From positions 4,836,001 to 4,900,000 of the forward strand of contig JANTQA010000026.1 in NCBI GenBank assembly GCA_027625915.1: 64,000 nucleotides of DNA, given 5' to 3'. Position 1 is the first letter of the stretch, and each line of letters starts with the position of its first letter. This document shows, piece after piece, positions 38,706 to 50,614 of the stretch. The position numbers were made by a program, and so were the translations under genes. The notes under the pieces were generated by a model that made no database searches, was not told where the DNA came from, and saw nothing but the letters and a program-made list of their open reading frames with translations. The DNA is from Anaeramoeba flamelloides (lineage: Eukaryota; Metamonada; Anaeramoebidae).

Positions 38706-41072
38706 ATGAATAAAAAAAAAATATTTTGTATTCGGTTAAATAGTGATATTATAAAAGATCTTTCTGATGGGAATCCTTTAATTTCAATTTTTTTAGGAAG
38801 CGATCAAAATTATTTGACTGTAAACCAGCAAGACTACCAATTAAGTGAAAACTCAATTAAAAACGGAGAGTCCTATGTTATAAAAAATAAGGAATTGAAT
38901 TTTTTGGGAAAGGTCGAAAAAAAATATTCTGTTCGATCAATGCTAAACGATAAACAACGTACTCTCTTTCGAAAGCAAACAGAGGAGTATGACACCCTGT
39001 GGACTTCACGCCAATCCAAATTAATCAAGAATGATAGAAAAAGAGAGGAACCAGAACCAGAACCAAAAACCCTAAGTAAAAAACTTTTTTTTTATTTTAT
39101 TTATTTTTTTTTTTTTTGTTGTGTTTTTTTGTTCAACTATTTTATTTCGAACCAATTTTTCAATTTTTCAGGAATCCTTTTTCAGCCAAAGACTAATTTC
39201 TTTCAATTCAAAGAATAATTTCCTCAATTTTTTTTGATTATTTTGCTTTTCATCAAAATTAAAAATATCCTCAAATAATTCTCCTTTTGGTTATACAAAA
39301 GCAAAAAAAAAGTTCTTAAAAAATTAAATACCACTACCTTTTTTTGTAGCTTTGTTTGGTGATCTGAAAATCCTTTAAAAAATATTCACAACCTCTTTTC
39401 TGTTAGTTTTTTTTTTTTTTCCTTTGTTGTTCTTGTTTTTTAATTTAAATTTTTTTCTTTTTGAAGAGTAAATTGTCCTGTGAACTTTAACTTTTTTTTT
39501 CACAACACCCGTTTAAATGTTTTTTCAATAAATTCAATCGATGTGCTTACTAATGATTAAATTTCTTTAGTTTAACAAAATATTTTAATTTTTGGAATGC
39601 AAAATGAGATGTTACTTTTGAAATAATTTCGATAATATTTTGTGTTTGATGTAGATTGGTATTTTTTCAAAGATTCAAAAAACCGAAAAAAGAAAAAACA
39701 ATTATCCACAAACCAACAAAAAACATAAAAATCTTTGAAAATTAATCAAAAAAACAAAAAATTTTTTATATTTTCTTTTTATTTTTTACCAAATGAATAA
39801 TTTCTAAAAGGAAGGAATTTAAAACCAAATTTAAAATTCAAACCAATTACCGAAGTTAATACCAAACTTAAGTCTAAAAAGAAATTAGGGGGTTTAAAAT
39901 TTCGAATCAAAAAAAGAAGGTTAAACAATAAAACACAAAACACATTAAACCCAAATACAGAAAAGTTTAATCCATTGCACACAAGGGACACATTAACACC
40001 ATCAATGGATTTGAATACAAACCTCAAATTAAGTCCAAGAAGACCGATGTTCAGTCCAAATAGGAGATTAAGTCCAAGTAGAGGAGTGATCAGCCCAAGA
40101 AGAAAGCTTAGCCCTGGTAATAACTGGTTTGGATCAAACTCAAGAAAAAATTCAGGTAAAGAAAAAAAAGGGAAACTTACCTTAAAAATTAATCAAAGAA
40201 GAACTAAAAAAAATCAACCCAAGCAACTCGTATTAAAACGACCAAGAAGAAATCCAAATGCATTGCAAAAAACAACATATTCTAGGCACATGAAGAAAAA
40301 TAAACAACTAAATAATACAGCCAATTCTCAAAACAAATTAAATGATAATTTATCATCTAATAAATTAAAAACCAATTCAAAAGAAAAAACAAAAACAAAA
40401 ACAATTACCTATGATTTTGATTTTGGTTCGACATCAAACAATGATGAAATAGAACCAGAAAAGAAAAAAAGTCCAATTACTATTCAAATTTCTTCATATG
40501 ATGAAAATAAAGCTGATAATAACCATAAGGAAAAAATAAATAGTAATATCCAAACAAATCTCCAATCAAAAACAAATAAAACAATCCCACAAAATCAAGC
40601 CCATTCAAAAACAAAAATGGGTATTTTTAAAAATCCTATTCCTGGAAATAATAATAAAAATCAAAATAAAACCCAAATACGAACAACTACAAATACTAAT
40701 ACAAATAATACAAATAATAATAATCATAATCATAATCATAATCATAATAATAATAATAATAATCATAAGAAATATAATCATCCATATTTAAATGCGAAAT
40801 CAACAATTGAAACCTATTATAGAAAATATCGTCATTATGAAAGAATATATCAAGAATTAGCAAAAAATAAAAGAGATTTTGATCTTTTATCCCAAACTTT
40901 ACAACAACAAAAGGATGAGCAAAGAAATAATTTATTTAAAGAAATAAATAAATTATATAATGAAAAAAAAGATTTAATAGCTGAAAAAAAAAAAAAGTTT
41001 TTAGAATTAGAAAACGAATTAAACACTCTAAAAAATGAAATCCAGAAATCTATAAAAAATTTTATGTTTTAA
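38706..41072 (+). CDS. ELL-like RNA polymerase II elongation factor
   Basis: Two exons, 38706-39075 and 39811-41072, join in phase 1 and give 543 residues. The N-terminal part (residues 1-110) resembles the ELL domain that binds Pol II and suppresses pausing: a beta-rich start with IFCIRLN, then FLGKVEKKYSVR and DKQRTLFRKQTEEYD. The C-terminal 90 residues form an occludin/ELL homology domain, a charged helical hairpin starting YYRKYRHYERIYQEL. Between them is a long disordered linker with an SP-rich block (repeats of LSPRR, FSPNRR, LSPSR) and an Asn/His run. The start ATG follows an upstream in-frame non-ATG stretch. A short frame at about 39172-39220 could be an alternative exon but meets a stop. 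The function is from family knowledge; the domain matches were made by eye and the N-terminal one is the weaker. Confidence 0.65.
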
Positions 41073-43036
41073 ACAGACGAAAATTTTAAATTAACATTTT
41101 TCAAAAATTATTAAAATATATATAAAAAAAAAAAAAAAAAAAAACATAGTTTTTTTTTCAAACCATTTAACAAATATTATTTTTTAATTGACATTTTCAA
41201 TTTATTATTTAAAATTTTCAAAAAATTGTCATTTTTGAACAATAACTATGATTACAAAAAATATCATTTAAAAATCTTTTAATTTTACCAAACATTTATT
41301 ATATAAATTCATATTACCATAGTTTTCATATTAATTTACAGTTTTGGTTCAGCTGAAATTATAATTGAATTGGTTTTAAATGATTAAAAATATTTAAATA
41401 TCAATTTTGATCTATTTTTTTTTATTTTTTTTAAACATTTATTTATTTATTGATTTATTTTTACATTCAATAACAATAATAAAAAATATTATCATCATTT
41501 AATTTAATTTAATTTTATTTTATTATTATTATTATTGATGAAGTGTAAATTACACTCTAGATGCCCTTTGACTTCAATTTTCTACAAAGGAAATTTAAGT
41601 AGAAATCTGAAATTTCACGATTGTTCAAGAGAAAGACATACCCAAAATTTTTTATTGTTTAAAAACAAAAGCAAAAAATTGAAAAAGAAAAAAACAAAAA
41701 AAAATAAATTTAAAAAAAAGTTTATAAGAAGCAAAGGGTAAAAAATCAAAAAAAAAAAATACAATGCTATTATTTTACAAGAACACCCAAAATAACAACC
41801 ACAATACTTTTGATTAATTTAGTTTTGATAATTGATCATTAAAGTTCATTTTTGGGTTAGTAGTTTAAGTGTTGTAATTTCTTTATTCTTTTTGTGACTA
41901 TTGCTTTAACTCATGATAATTTTGACTTTTCTTTTTTCTATTTTTATTTTCAAGTTGCCCATACTATCTGTGTTTTAGTGTGTCAGTATTAGCAAGTAAC
42001 CACTTGATCTTTTTCCTTTGTAATTTTTTTTTCAAATGTAAAGAAATTTAGTCACAGAAAAAATCAGAATAATTTATTTTATTTTTTTATTTATTTTTTT
42101 TTTTTCCTATTTTATTTTATTGAAGGAATAACTAAATTTTATATTCTGTAAGAATTAATTTTATTAACAACAGATTATTTTTTGAATTAAAAGAATATTG
42201 AATCAAGAAATCTTGTTAAAATTTGAAATTTCGTTTTTTTTTTCATAATTTTCATTATTTGTAATTAACATCTTTTTACTAATTATCTCCAAAATTTTAT
42301 AATTTATTTAAAAAGGATCAACAATCAAAATAAACTTTTAAAGAGTTACTTTCTCCTTATTTTATAGTATTATAGAATTTTGGATGAGGATATCAATCTA
42401 CTTGAAAAAAAAAAAGTTACAGTTATTATTCTAATCTATTAAAAAAAAATGATTTTTAATTAACCCTTGAAAAATTCAATAAGCAAAAACCTCTTACTTT
42501 CTACTCTATATTCAAGTAAATTTATAAAATTTCCCCAAACTCTAGAATATTTTAAAACCAGGTGGAAAATAATTTAACAATAGGCTAAAAATTGTTTTTT
42601 AAATTTTCCATATTTTCTTCTACAATTTCGAATTTTTTCCTTGTTTAATAAATGTTTTATTCATTATACTTAGATATTGAATCTATTAAACCATTTTTTC
42701 TCTTTATTACATTAAATTCCTGTTTTCACAAAATATATAATAATGACATTTATGAAGTTGATTAAACAATTTATAACTTTTTACATTATTTTTTTAGTAA
42801 AAGTTATTTCAACTCTATAGTAATTCCTCGAGTGGTAAGATTTTATAAATTACTATTAATTAATTCAGACTTTATACCATTTAAAATAATCGAGTTAAAA
42901 TATTTAATATATATGGAATACACCTTATGGAAAAAGAATAAAATTATACCAGCACAAAACTCAAAATTATTTCTTAATTTTTTATGTTATTTTGATAAAA
43001 TTGTTAATATTTCAGTAACGGTGAATATTTTTCAGT
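41073..43036. other. Intergenic region, nothing recognised
   Basis: About 2 kb of AT-rich DNA with poly-A/T tracts and ATTT-type microsatellites. The frame at 41535-41741 is Lys-rich and unsupported. No repeat element or RNA gene was recognised. Confidence 0.5.
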
Positions 43037-43486
43037 ATGAGTACAAGTACACAGAAAATTGATAAAATATTGGTGTTTTAAACAGTTAACTAAATCCTTT
43101 TTATCAAATTGGAAATTATTGGGCTCATTTGATTATGTAAAAACTATTTTTTATTTTCATATAACGTTTCCAGATCAAATCTCTACAATGATTTAACAAA
43201 TATAATTAATTTAAACCCAAAATATCGAATATATTCTCAAATTTCCCCTCTATTGGGTGCCGATGGAAAAATTATCACCCTTAAGGGTCTAGTTTTGGAT
43301 GTGTATTTTATAAAAATTCATGCAGTGACTTATTACTATAAAGGATATAGTGAAATTACACTTCTTTTAATTGACAAAAAAATTCTAAAAACCGAAAAAA
43401 AAATCAATAGGATCTCACTTGACAAAAAAATTCAAAAAAAAAGTTGCAAAAAAAATCTCAATTCCAAAAAATTTAAAATTTTTTGA
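43037..43486 (+). pseudogene. Broken UEV-like (Vps23/TSG101-type) gene fragment
   Basis: A start-like ATG at 43037 opens MSTSTQKIDKIL. It is followed by a possible 100-bp intron (43075-43174) and then a stretch encoding NLNPKYRIYSQISPLLGADG and KIITLKGLVLD, then TYYYKGYSEITLLLID. This order resembles the beginning of a UEV domain (a helix, a glycine loop, then L.GTI...YKG..Y), as in the ESCRT-I subunit Vps23. The frame shifts by one base near 43190-43201, and the remaining part of the domain is not found; A-rich DNA and a decayed transposon follow. It is most likely a truncated pseudogene. The family call is tentative. Confidence 0.35.
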
Positions 43487-43762
43487 CATAAAAGTTTCAT
43501 TAGGATTCTCAATCCAAAAAATCCAAATTTTAAAAAAAAATTACTAGTTTCTTATTTTAAATTTCCAAATGGGTTAAATTTCTACAATCTGTAAAACAAA
43601 TTGTTTTCTATAAGTACCAATCAATTTAATTCAATATAATCTAACATTGTGGTTCATTGTGAAAACTCTAAATCTGACAGAGTAAGGATTTTGTAAAATT
43701 ATTGTGAGAAATAATAACTCATTTGAAAAATGAAAAAAATTAAAAAAAAAATCTTCTAAATT

Positions 43763-44783
43763 CAATTCCAAAAAATGGGACACAAAAAAAAATTACATTA
43801 ATAAAAATATACTCCAAAATACATGATACTTAAACATTAAAATAATAAAAGATCTGAAAATATTTAATTGATACTATTTATATATTTTATAGTAAATTTA
43901 AAATTCAATTCAAAAAATAAAAAAGAAAAAATAAAAAAAAGGGTGCCCCTATTTTTGGAACACGGTTACCAAAAAATCCATTTTTATTGAAAGAAAAATT
44001 AATAAAAACTATTAATAGATTCAGCTTTTTTTTTGATAACTAAATCTATCCTTATATCTGGAGTTTACTAATTTTCTAAGGTTTCCCAACTCAAAGTATT
44101 CCATACATTAGTGAAAATTTTAATAAATTCTTCTCCGTTTTTTGGATTACATTTTTTCAGTTTAGTATCCATAATTGAACATAAATTCTCAATTGGGTTT
44201 GAATCTGGGGAATTGGGGGTCAAGGGTCCAGAACATTATATCCACAGTTTAAGTAAGTTTGATTTTTTTTTGAAGTGTGTGGACAAGTTCCATCCTTTTG
44301 GAAAATCCATTTCAACTCACCATATTCTGAATTGGCAAGTTGAATTACATTTGATTTTTTGAAAATATCATAAATAATACATTCAGTATTCACATTTCTA
44401 TTAATGGTAATAAGGTCTGTTTGTAGGCCATGTGCTCTAGCAACCCATATCATGATTTTTTTTCAAAAAAAATTTTTCTCAATAAAAAAAGAATCTTTTT
44501 TCATTTTATTGAAACAAAAAATTTTTTTTTTGTGATCAGAATGAAAACTTTTAAATTTCATTTTAAAGTGATTTTGAGATTTTCGAAAAGTTTTGAAAAA
44601 AAAAAGAATACAAAAAAATTATTGAAAACCAAAAATCAAAAAATACTGAAAAAAAATGATAAATAATTAACTTTAAAATTATTTCTATTGATTGTTAATA
44701 TCTAATGTTTCTATTTAAGAGTCAAATATCACTTTTCTTAGAATTAAACTGATTTTGAAGGTGTGCCCCAATTTTTGGAATTG
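43763..44783 (-). mobile_element. Decayed Tc1/mariner transposon
   Basis: The transposase remnant is on the minus strand. It has WIFQKDGTCPHTS (second catalytic Asp region), then after a one-base frameshift near 44215 PNSPDSNPIENL (third catalytic acidic residue region), then a C-terminal FIKIFTNVWNTL. The DNA-binding N-terminus and the first catalytic Asp are not recognisable; the expected place is Lys/Phe-rich low-complexity DNA. The ends are inverted: CAATTCCAAAAAATGGGACA at 43763, with the inverse of a similar sequence ending at 44783. An extra end-like sequence at 43941-43963 suggests that a 200-bp internally deleted relative may abut the main element. Confidence 0.75.
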
Positions 44784-45416
44784 AGTTTAGATCTCAAAAA
44801 GCAACAAAGAAGTGCCACTTCAAAACTAGCAAAGTTATTTTCAAAATTATAATCCATAAACAGAAAAATTGGAAATTGAGTTTCGGTCTTTGGCACTTTT
44901 ATTAAAAAACATTATTGTTTTTCAGAGTTGATTTTTTGAAATCGAATGCACATCACAGGCTGGTTGGTTTTTAATTGGTTTTAGGTCCTCTTAAAAATTA
45001 AAAAAGATTTTTTTTTCATTTCAAAAAAATTATTTTTTACCATAATGACTTGGCTATTAATGAAAAAATCACTATTTTATCAAAAAAACATAAAAAATTA
45101 AGAAATCATTTTTGCACATGTGTGCTTGACTTTTAACGAGCGAAAAATGTGGTATCTTGTTTTCCTATTCTTAAAGAAACTTTATGATTTGTAATTTCGA
45201 CTCAAAAAGTGAGAGTGAATCTACAATTGACCAGATTATCTTAAATAAAAAAGGATGACTCAATCATAATTAAAGTATTAAATTGAAACTTATACAATGG
45301 CTTTTTACAATTCACAAACAGAACCAAAACGATATGGAAAATTTTTCCTTCCTAAAAATTCAAATATCATATCAATAAAAGTATGTAAATTTTTATTATT
45401 GAGTTTTAATAATTAA

Positions 45417-46199
45417 TTAAAGAACTATTTCTTCTTCTACAATTTCATTTTCATTTTCATTTTCATTTTCATTTTCATTTTCATTTTCGTTCTCAATTTC
45501 AACTTGGTTTTCTTGTTCGTCATTTGGATTGATTTCTTGAAAGATAGGATCAAAACCTTGGTTTTCTGGTAACTGTCCAAAGATCCTTCGAAAGAAATCT
45601 GGAGTTTTGAGAATGTTTTTCCCAACCAATTCCGGTAGGCAATCTAAAAAAAAGAATAAGATGTGGCCAGAAACGATCCCCATAAAGTCTGGATAAGCAG
45701 AAAAGCCCATTAAGAAGGACAAGGCTACACGGACCCAGGGTAAATATTTTGCTCTGAAGCGCAATACGCCATAAATGCTCATTTGGACCATAGGGAAACG
45801 GCGTGCCCACAAATAACCCAAAGTAAATGACAATGGGATCCCCAGGAAAAAGACTTTAAAAAAGGGAGCGAGAGCAAGGTTTAAAATTCCTGCAATCATG
45901 ATGACAAACATAAAATCACCAGATCTGCCAGGATAAGATCCTTCCTCTAATCTTCTCGATGTCATGTAAAGCAAAATTACTTGAAACAAAAAGTTCACGC
46001 CAAAGGGTGCAATGTAAAAAAAACACGAAAAAAGCCTCCAAAACTGATACCTTCGGAAAATAAGCCCATAGTTAAAATACAAGTCAAGGTGATCAATAAA
46101 GCCTAACTTTGTCAACGTCGTCGTTCCAATCACTAAAAAAATCCAAAGTCTTGTAACTACAGGTGTGTTTCGTATAATTCCAGCGAGTCCAGCTTCCAT
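45417..46199 (-). CDS. Derlin family ERAD membrane protein
   Basis: Derlins are rhomboid-like, proteolytically inactive ER membrane proteins that help export misfolded proteins for degradation with the p97/Cdc48 system. The gene is a single exon of 260 residues. Family signatures are the start IIRNTPVVTRLWIFLVIG, the WR pair at residues 54-55 (YQFWRLFSCFF), LEEGSYPGRSGDFMFV, GYLWARRFPMVQMSIYGVLRF, YLPWVRVALSFLMG, and GIVSGHILFFFLDCLPEL. Several hydrophobic segments alternate with loops as expected of a six-helix rhomboid fold. The C-terminal tail (residues 236-252) is a pure EN run encoded by a GAAAAT-type hexamer; whether a p97-binding SHP-type motif exists is unclear. It is probably closest to the Derlin-1/-2 type. 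Confidence 0.92.
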   Translation of the reverse strand: MEAGLAGIIRNTPVVTRLWIFLVIGTTTLTKLGFIDHLDLYFNYGLIFRRYQFWRLFSCFFYIAPFGVNFLFQVILLYMTSRRLEEGSYPGRSGDFMFVIMIAGILNLALAPFFKVFFLGIPLSFTLGYLWARRFPMVQMSIYGVLRFRAKYLPWVRVALSFLMGFSAYPDFMGIVSGHILFFFLDCLPELVGKNILKTPDFFRRIFGQLPENQGFDPIFQEINPNDEQENQVEIENENENENENENENENEIVEEEIVL

Positions 46200-49100
46200 A
46201 AGTTGCTGTTATTAAAATAAAAACAAGTGATTATAAATGTAAAAGGAAAAATATTTTTATTTTAAAAATTATAATATTTAATAACAAGGTAAAGGTTACA
46301 AAAAATAAAAAGTCCCAATTTTGAAAATGTATTCAAGTTAAAAGAGATTCTTTGGTGTTGTTCAGAGTTTAGTTGTAATCATTTTAAAAGTTCTATTTTA
46401 ATCTTAAGAAGGAGATAATTAAAGAGTTAGTTTTTTTTCGGTTTTGATCAGAAAATTTCGAGCGTGATTTTTCTTTCCCAGATTCCATCAGAAAGATTTT
46501 ATATATTTCGATTTATTATACTTTGAGTACTCTCAAAATATTTGCATTTATCAAATTAACTTCTAATTAGTTATCCCAGTTATTCTAAACAACAACAATA
46601 ATTCTTATTGTAACGAAGAATCATTTGAGATAAAACAGAGAAAAAAATTTGGAATGGAATAACGATGAATGGTATTTCTCAGATCCAAAAACAGTTAAAA
46701 ATTTACAAGATTTTTCTATAAATAGTTAAAAATAACTATTTAAGGACTATGTTGGAAATTCATGAAATTATGTCAAAGAATTTTGGTCCAATCCCATTAA
46801 AATTATGAAGGTGGTTTTAATGAAGATATTCTCCAATTTCAATAAAAAAAGTTTTTTATGTAATTATTTATCGAAAATGAATAAGAAAATTTTAGACACC
46901 TAAACCCAAACACCCTATTTTTTGAAACGTGAAAAGGAAAAAGAAAAATAATCACAATTTTCAGCTTGAAAAATAAAGATCATTTCAAACATTCTCAAAA
47001 TAAACAATACTAATTTTTTAAGACCGTGTGTCTATGAGATTTTGTTAATTCGGTTGCTTGAATTCTTCCTACATTGTACTGAAAAATAGAATAATTATTT
47101 ATAAAGGAATTGCGATTTTCAGTTTGTTTTTTTTGATTTTGGCTCTTTTGTTTTTTTCTTGGATTTAAATTTCTCACCAACACTGAATATATTATGAATC
47201 TTTTGATTATTGGATAGAACCAACATTCCCTAAACTCAAAACAAATTTTGATTTTTCTGGTACTTTTTGATATATATATTTTTTTTTTGGTTTTTTTCTC
47301 TCAAAAAAATGAATTGTTAGTTTCAATAAAAATTTGAATTGTGTTAGGTTGAAAAGTTTGTGTGTATTTTTTGTATTCCAAGATCTTCGAAAAAAAAAGT
47401 TGTAAAAATGAGTCAATTGTTTTTATCTAAAAACATATTTATTGTGTAAGTTGAGAAAAAATAATCAGTCTTTTTAGGAATTTTGAATTTAGGTGGATTT
47501 AATTCAATGCTAAACACATTATAAGTACTTCTTAGGAAACCGGACTTTATTTTAAAATAATAAAGAACAATTCTAAATTTTTTTCAAATTTTTTATAATT
47601 TTTCTCAATTTTAACTTTATAATGAAAAGATCATAGTCTTTATTTGCTGAGACTATTAGATAACAATTGAATAGACAAATATGAACAATATTTTAATGTA
47701 TTTACTATTAATATATAAATAAATTTTCTCAAAAAGCTTTTCTCCCCAACTTTCGTTTTCATTTTTTGATACAAGACTCGAAAATTGTCAAAAATTAGAA
47801 AAAAATTCAGTCTTTCCTTGTTAGATAACATTGTTAAATATTTTTGAGTTTTTTCAACCCAATAAATACCAATAAAAACACCGTTTATTTGAATTTCAAT
47901 TACAAATAGTACTACCAGGGGTTAATTTTTTTTTTTTGTTTAAAAAGGAAAACTTGTTGATAGTCTAACATTTTTTTTTGTAATTTATTTTTTTCTTGCG
48001 AAATAGAACATTTAACATTATATAAACAATTGTAAAATTTGAGTTTATTTTTTGAAATTCAAAATTTTTATATTTCCAAAATAAAACAGTCAATAAATTA
48101 ACAGATTATTTTTATTGATACAATTAAGTTTGTTCTTAAAAATATTGTAAACCAAAAATTTCTTTTTATCTTGGAAAGTCTTAATTTAACATAAATTTGT
48201 TTAATATTTTATTATTTTTAATGATAAATCTTTCAATTTAAATCTCAGTTAATAAAAATAATAGAGGCATATTTTATTAAATAAATAAAAATTTGATATG
48301 AGATTAACAAAATTTTACTAATGAAATTGAGATATATTTACTGCCAAAATTTGTTATTCTTTAAAGTTTGAAAAAATTGTTTTCTTTTTTTTAAAAAAAT
48401 TTAAAAAAGGTAAATGATTTGAATTTTTATTTTTTTTTAAGAATTGTTAGTTCACATCCAAAAGAATCATTATTACAATTTACATCATTTTTATAAATAA
48501 AAAATTGGTTTTGAATTTTGAGGATAAAATTAAAAAATTAAAAAATATCTTCAAGAAAATTTTATTTTGAAATATTAAATTATATCTTAGAACAAAAACA
48601 CAATTTCTTAGTAAAATTTTTGTAAATGAATTTAATTTTCAATGATTAAAAATACCCTTCTTAAAGGAATACAAATATTTTTCAATATCTTGAATGAATC
48701 ATTTTTTTTGGCAAAACAAAAGAATTATCTCAAAAAAAAAAAAAAAAAAAAAATATTTACATTAATATTCCTGTTAAAAAAGACTTGATATTATATGGCA
48801 ATGATGAAAATGGTTGTAAACAAAGGAAAAAAAATTATAATGTAAGAAATAAAATAAATTTAACTATTTTTTTTTTCATAAAAAAAAGAAAAAAAATTTC
48901 TTTTCTGGATTTTTTTTTTGGATTTCTTAGTTGATCAGAATTTTTTGACATTATACATATGCAAAATTTGTAATTAGAGAATAAGGTCTTGAAAATATTT
49001 TGAAAATTTGCACCCTTGTTGTTTTAGAGTACTGCCCCCTTAATTTAGATATGAAGAAAAAATAAGAAAACTAAAAAGTTAATAGAATAGTTGAATTCTA

Positions 49101-50614
49101 TCTATAGATATGAAGTAAATCAAACCGATTAATATATATTCTTTAAAAATTGAAAAACCCATGATTCTTAGTAACACGTGGATAAAAACAATAATATACT
49201 TAAATTGAATCTTTAATTGAAGATCGAATAAAATTAACATATAATTCAATATTTTTTTTTGTTATAATTCTCACAGTTTGAATAACACTGGAATAACACC
49301 ATTTTAATCTAAGTGACTATAGATCTTAATAATAATGAAAAATTTCAAAACAAATAATCACAAAAAATGAAAAAAGTGAAATTTGAAAAAAACTGAAAAA
49401 AACTTTTCAAGTTTGTAATTTTGTAAATTAACTTTTATCTTCTAAAATATATCCTTACTCTTTAAACAAGTATAGCCTATACATGTAATTATTCACCCAA
49501 CATCACGGTATATTTTTGACTGTAAAATGGTTCATTTTGTAAAAATGAATTTTGAGTTGATTATTTATATTTTTTAAGAAAAAATGAAATTATTTATCAA
49601 CTAATCTACCTTTCGAGACAAATTTAAATAAGATATTTTTCAACTTTGAAAGTCTGAATATTAATTATCCAACCTTTAAATTTAAATCTAAATAAAGATT
49701 TTTGTCTGAAATTGTTTTGGTTTTTTACTAATACAATGAATATTTTTAATTGGTGGGATCAACAAATAGTACTATTTCACTAATTAAAATTTTAGAGTCA
49801 ATTAAACAATGGAGAACTAATTTGTTTTACATTCAATGACAGTATATTTAAATTTTAAACTTCATCTCAATAGACGTCAATACCTTAATAGATCAAAAAA
49901 AAAAAAATAATAATAATAAAGGAAAGATATATTTTTTCTTTTTCCATTCTAGAGTGATTGCTGAAAGTTCACCTTTTTATCGTTTTATTTATCGGAATAA
50001 TAAGAATTAAGTAAAAATATTTCATTTTCACACCCTTTCAAATTCTGAAAACCCGAGACACTTTAATACACTCTACAGCACTCTTGGGCACTTCCCGAAT
50101 CCCAAATTTAAATTAGAGATATTGCTGAATCCAGTGATAGAGCGAATATGGTCAATAATTTTATACACATCATAAATTGAGGGTGGTTTTGTTCCAATTC
50201 TTATCCAGGTTCACTTTAAATAATAGTCAAAAAGATTCAAATGTATCAGACAATTTCCACCAAGATTTAGTGGTTCAATAAAGCATAAGCCTGGTTTTTG
50301 ATTATAATTAAACCTTGGTGTAACTTTTTGAGAAAATGATAGATAATCAAATTTACTTTAGTTAAGAAAAATTCGTAAACATCCACTCTTCAACTGTAAG
50401 TTGGATACATTACCTTGGGTCCAGTATTGTTCTCATAAAAAAGGAAATATAATTGAAAAAAAAATCTATTTGGGATGATTATTTAATTTTTACGAATTTA
50501 TTTTGATGATAAATTCATTCAATAATCCAAAAAAAAAATAATAATAATAAATAAATAAAATTCAAATAATTTTTTTAAAATTTATTCTTAATTTATCATC
50601 AAATCTATTCAAAA
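46200..50614. other. Intergenic region, mostly featureless
   Basis: These 4.4 kb separate the Derlin start from the 3' end of the CK2-beta gene. The only structured part I recognise is an R1 repeat copy at 49120-49520. No coding exon, RNA gene or inverted element was identified; the frames at 47207-47416 and 47640-47831 are low-complexity. Confidence 0.5.
49120..49520 (+). repeat. Dispersed repeat family R1, plus-strand copy
   Basis: This copy aligns with 15090-15490 in the same orientation. Shared blocks include 'gaataacac', 'aagtgactatagat', 'tttaaaaattgaaaaacc' (with substitutions) and 'actctttaaacaagtata'. Divergence is substantial, so it is an old copy. Confidence 0.55.

Noticed and set aside
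39172-39220. Possible middle exon of the ELL-like gene
   Set aside because: Joined to exon 1 it meets a stop after 15 codons, whereas skipping it joins exon 1 to 39811 in phase with a long open frame. An alternative transcript is not excluded.
45437-45810. Two extra minus-strand frames overlapping Derlin
   Set aside because: They lie in other frames of the Derlin exon and have no independent signatures.
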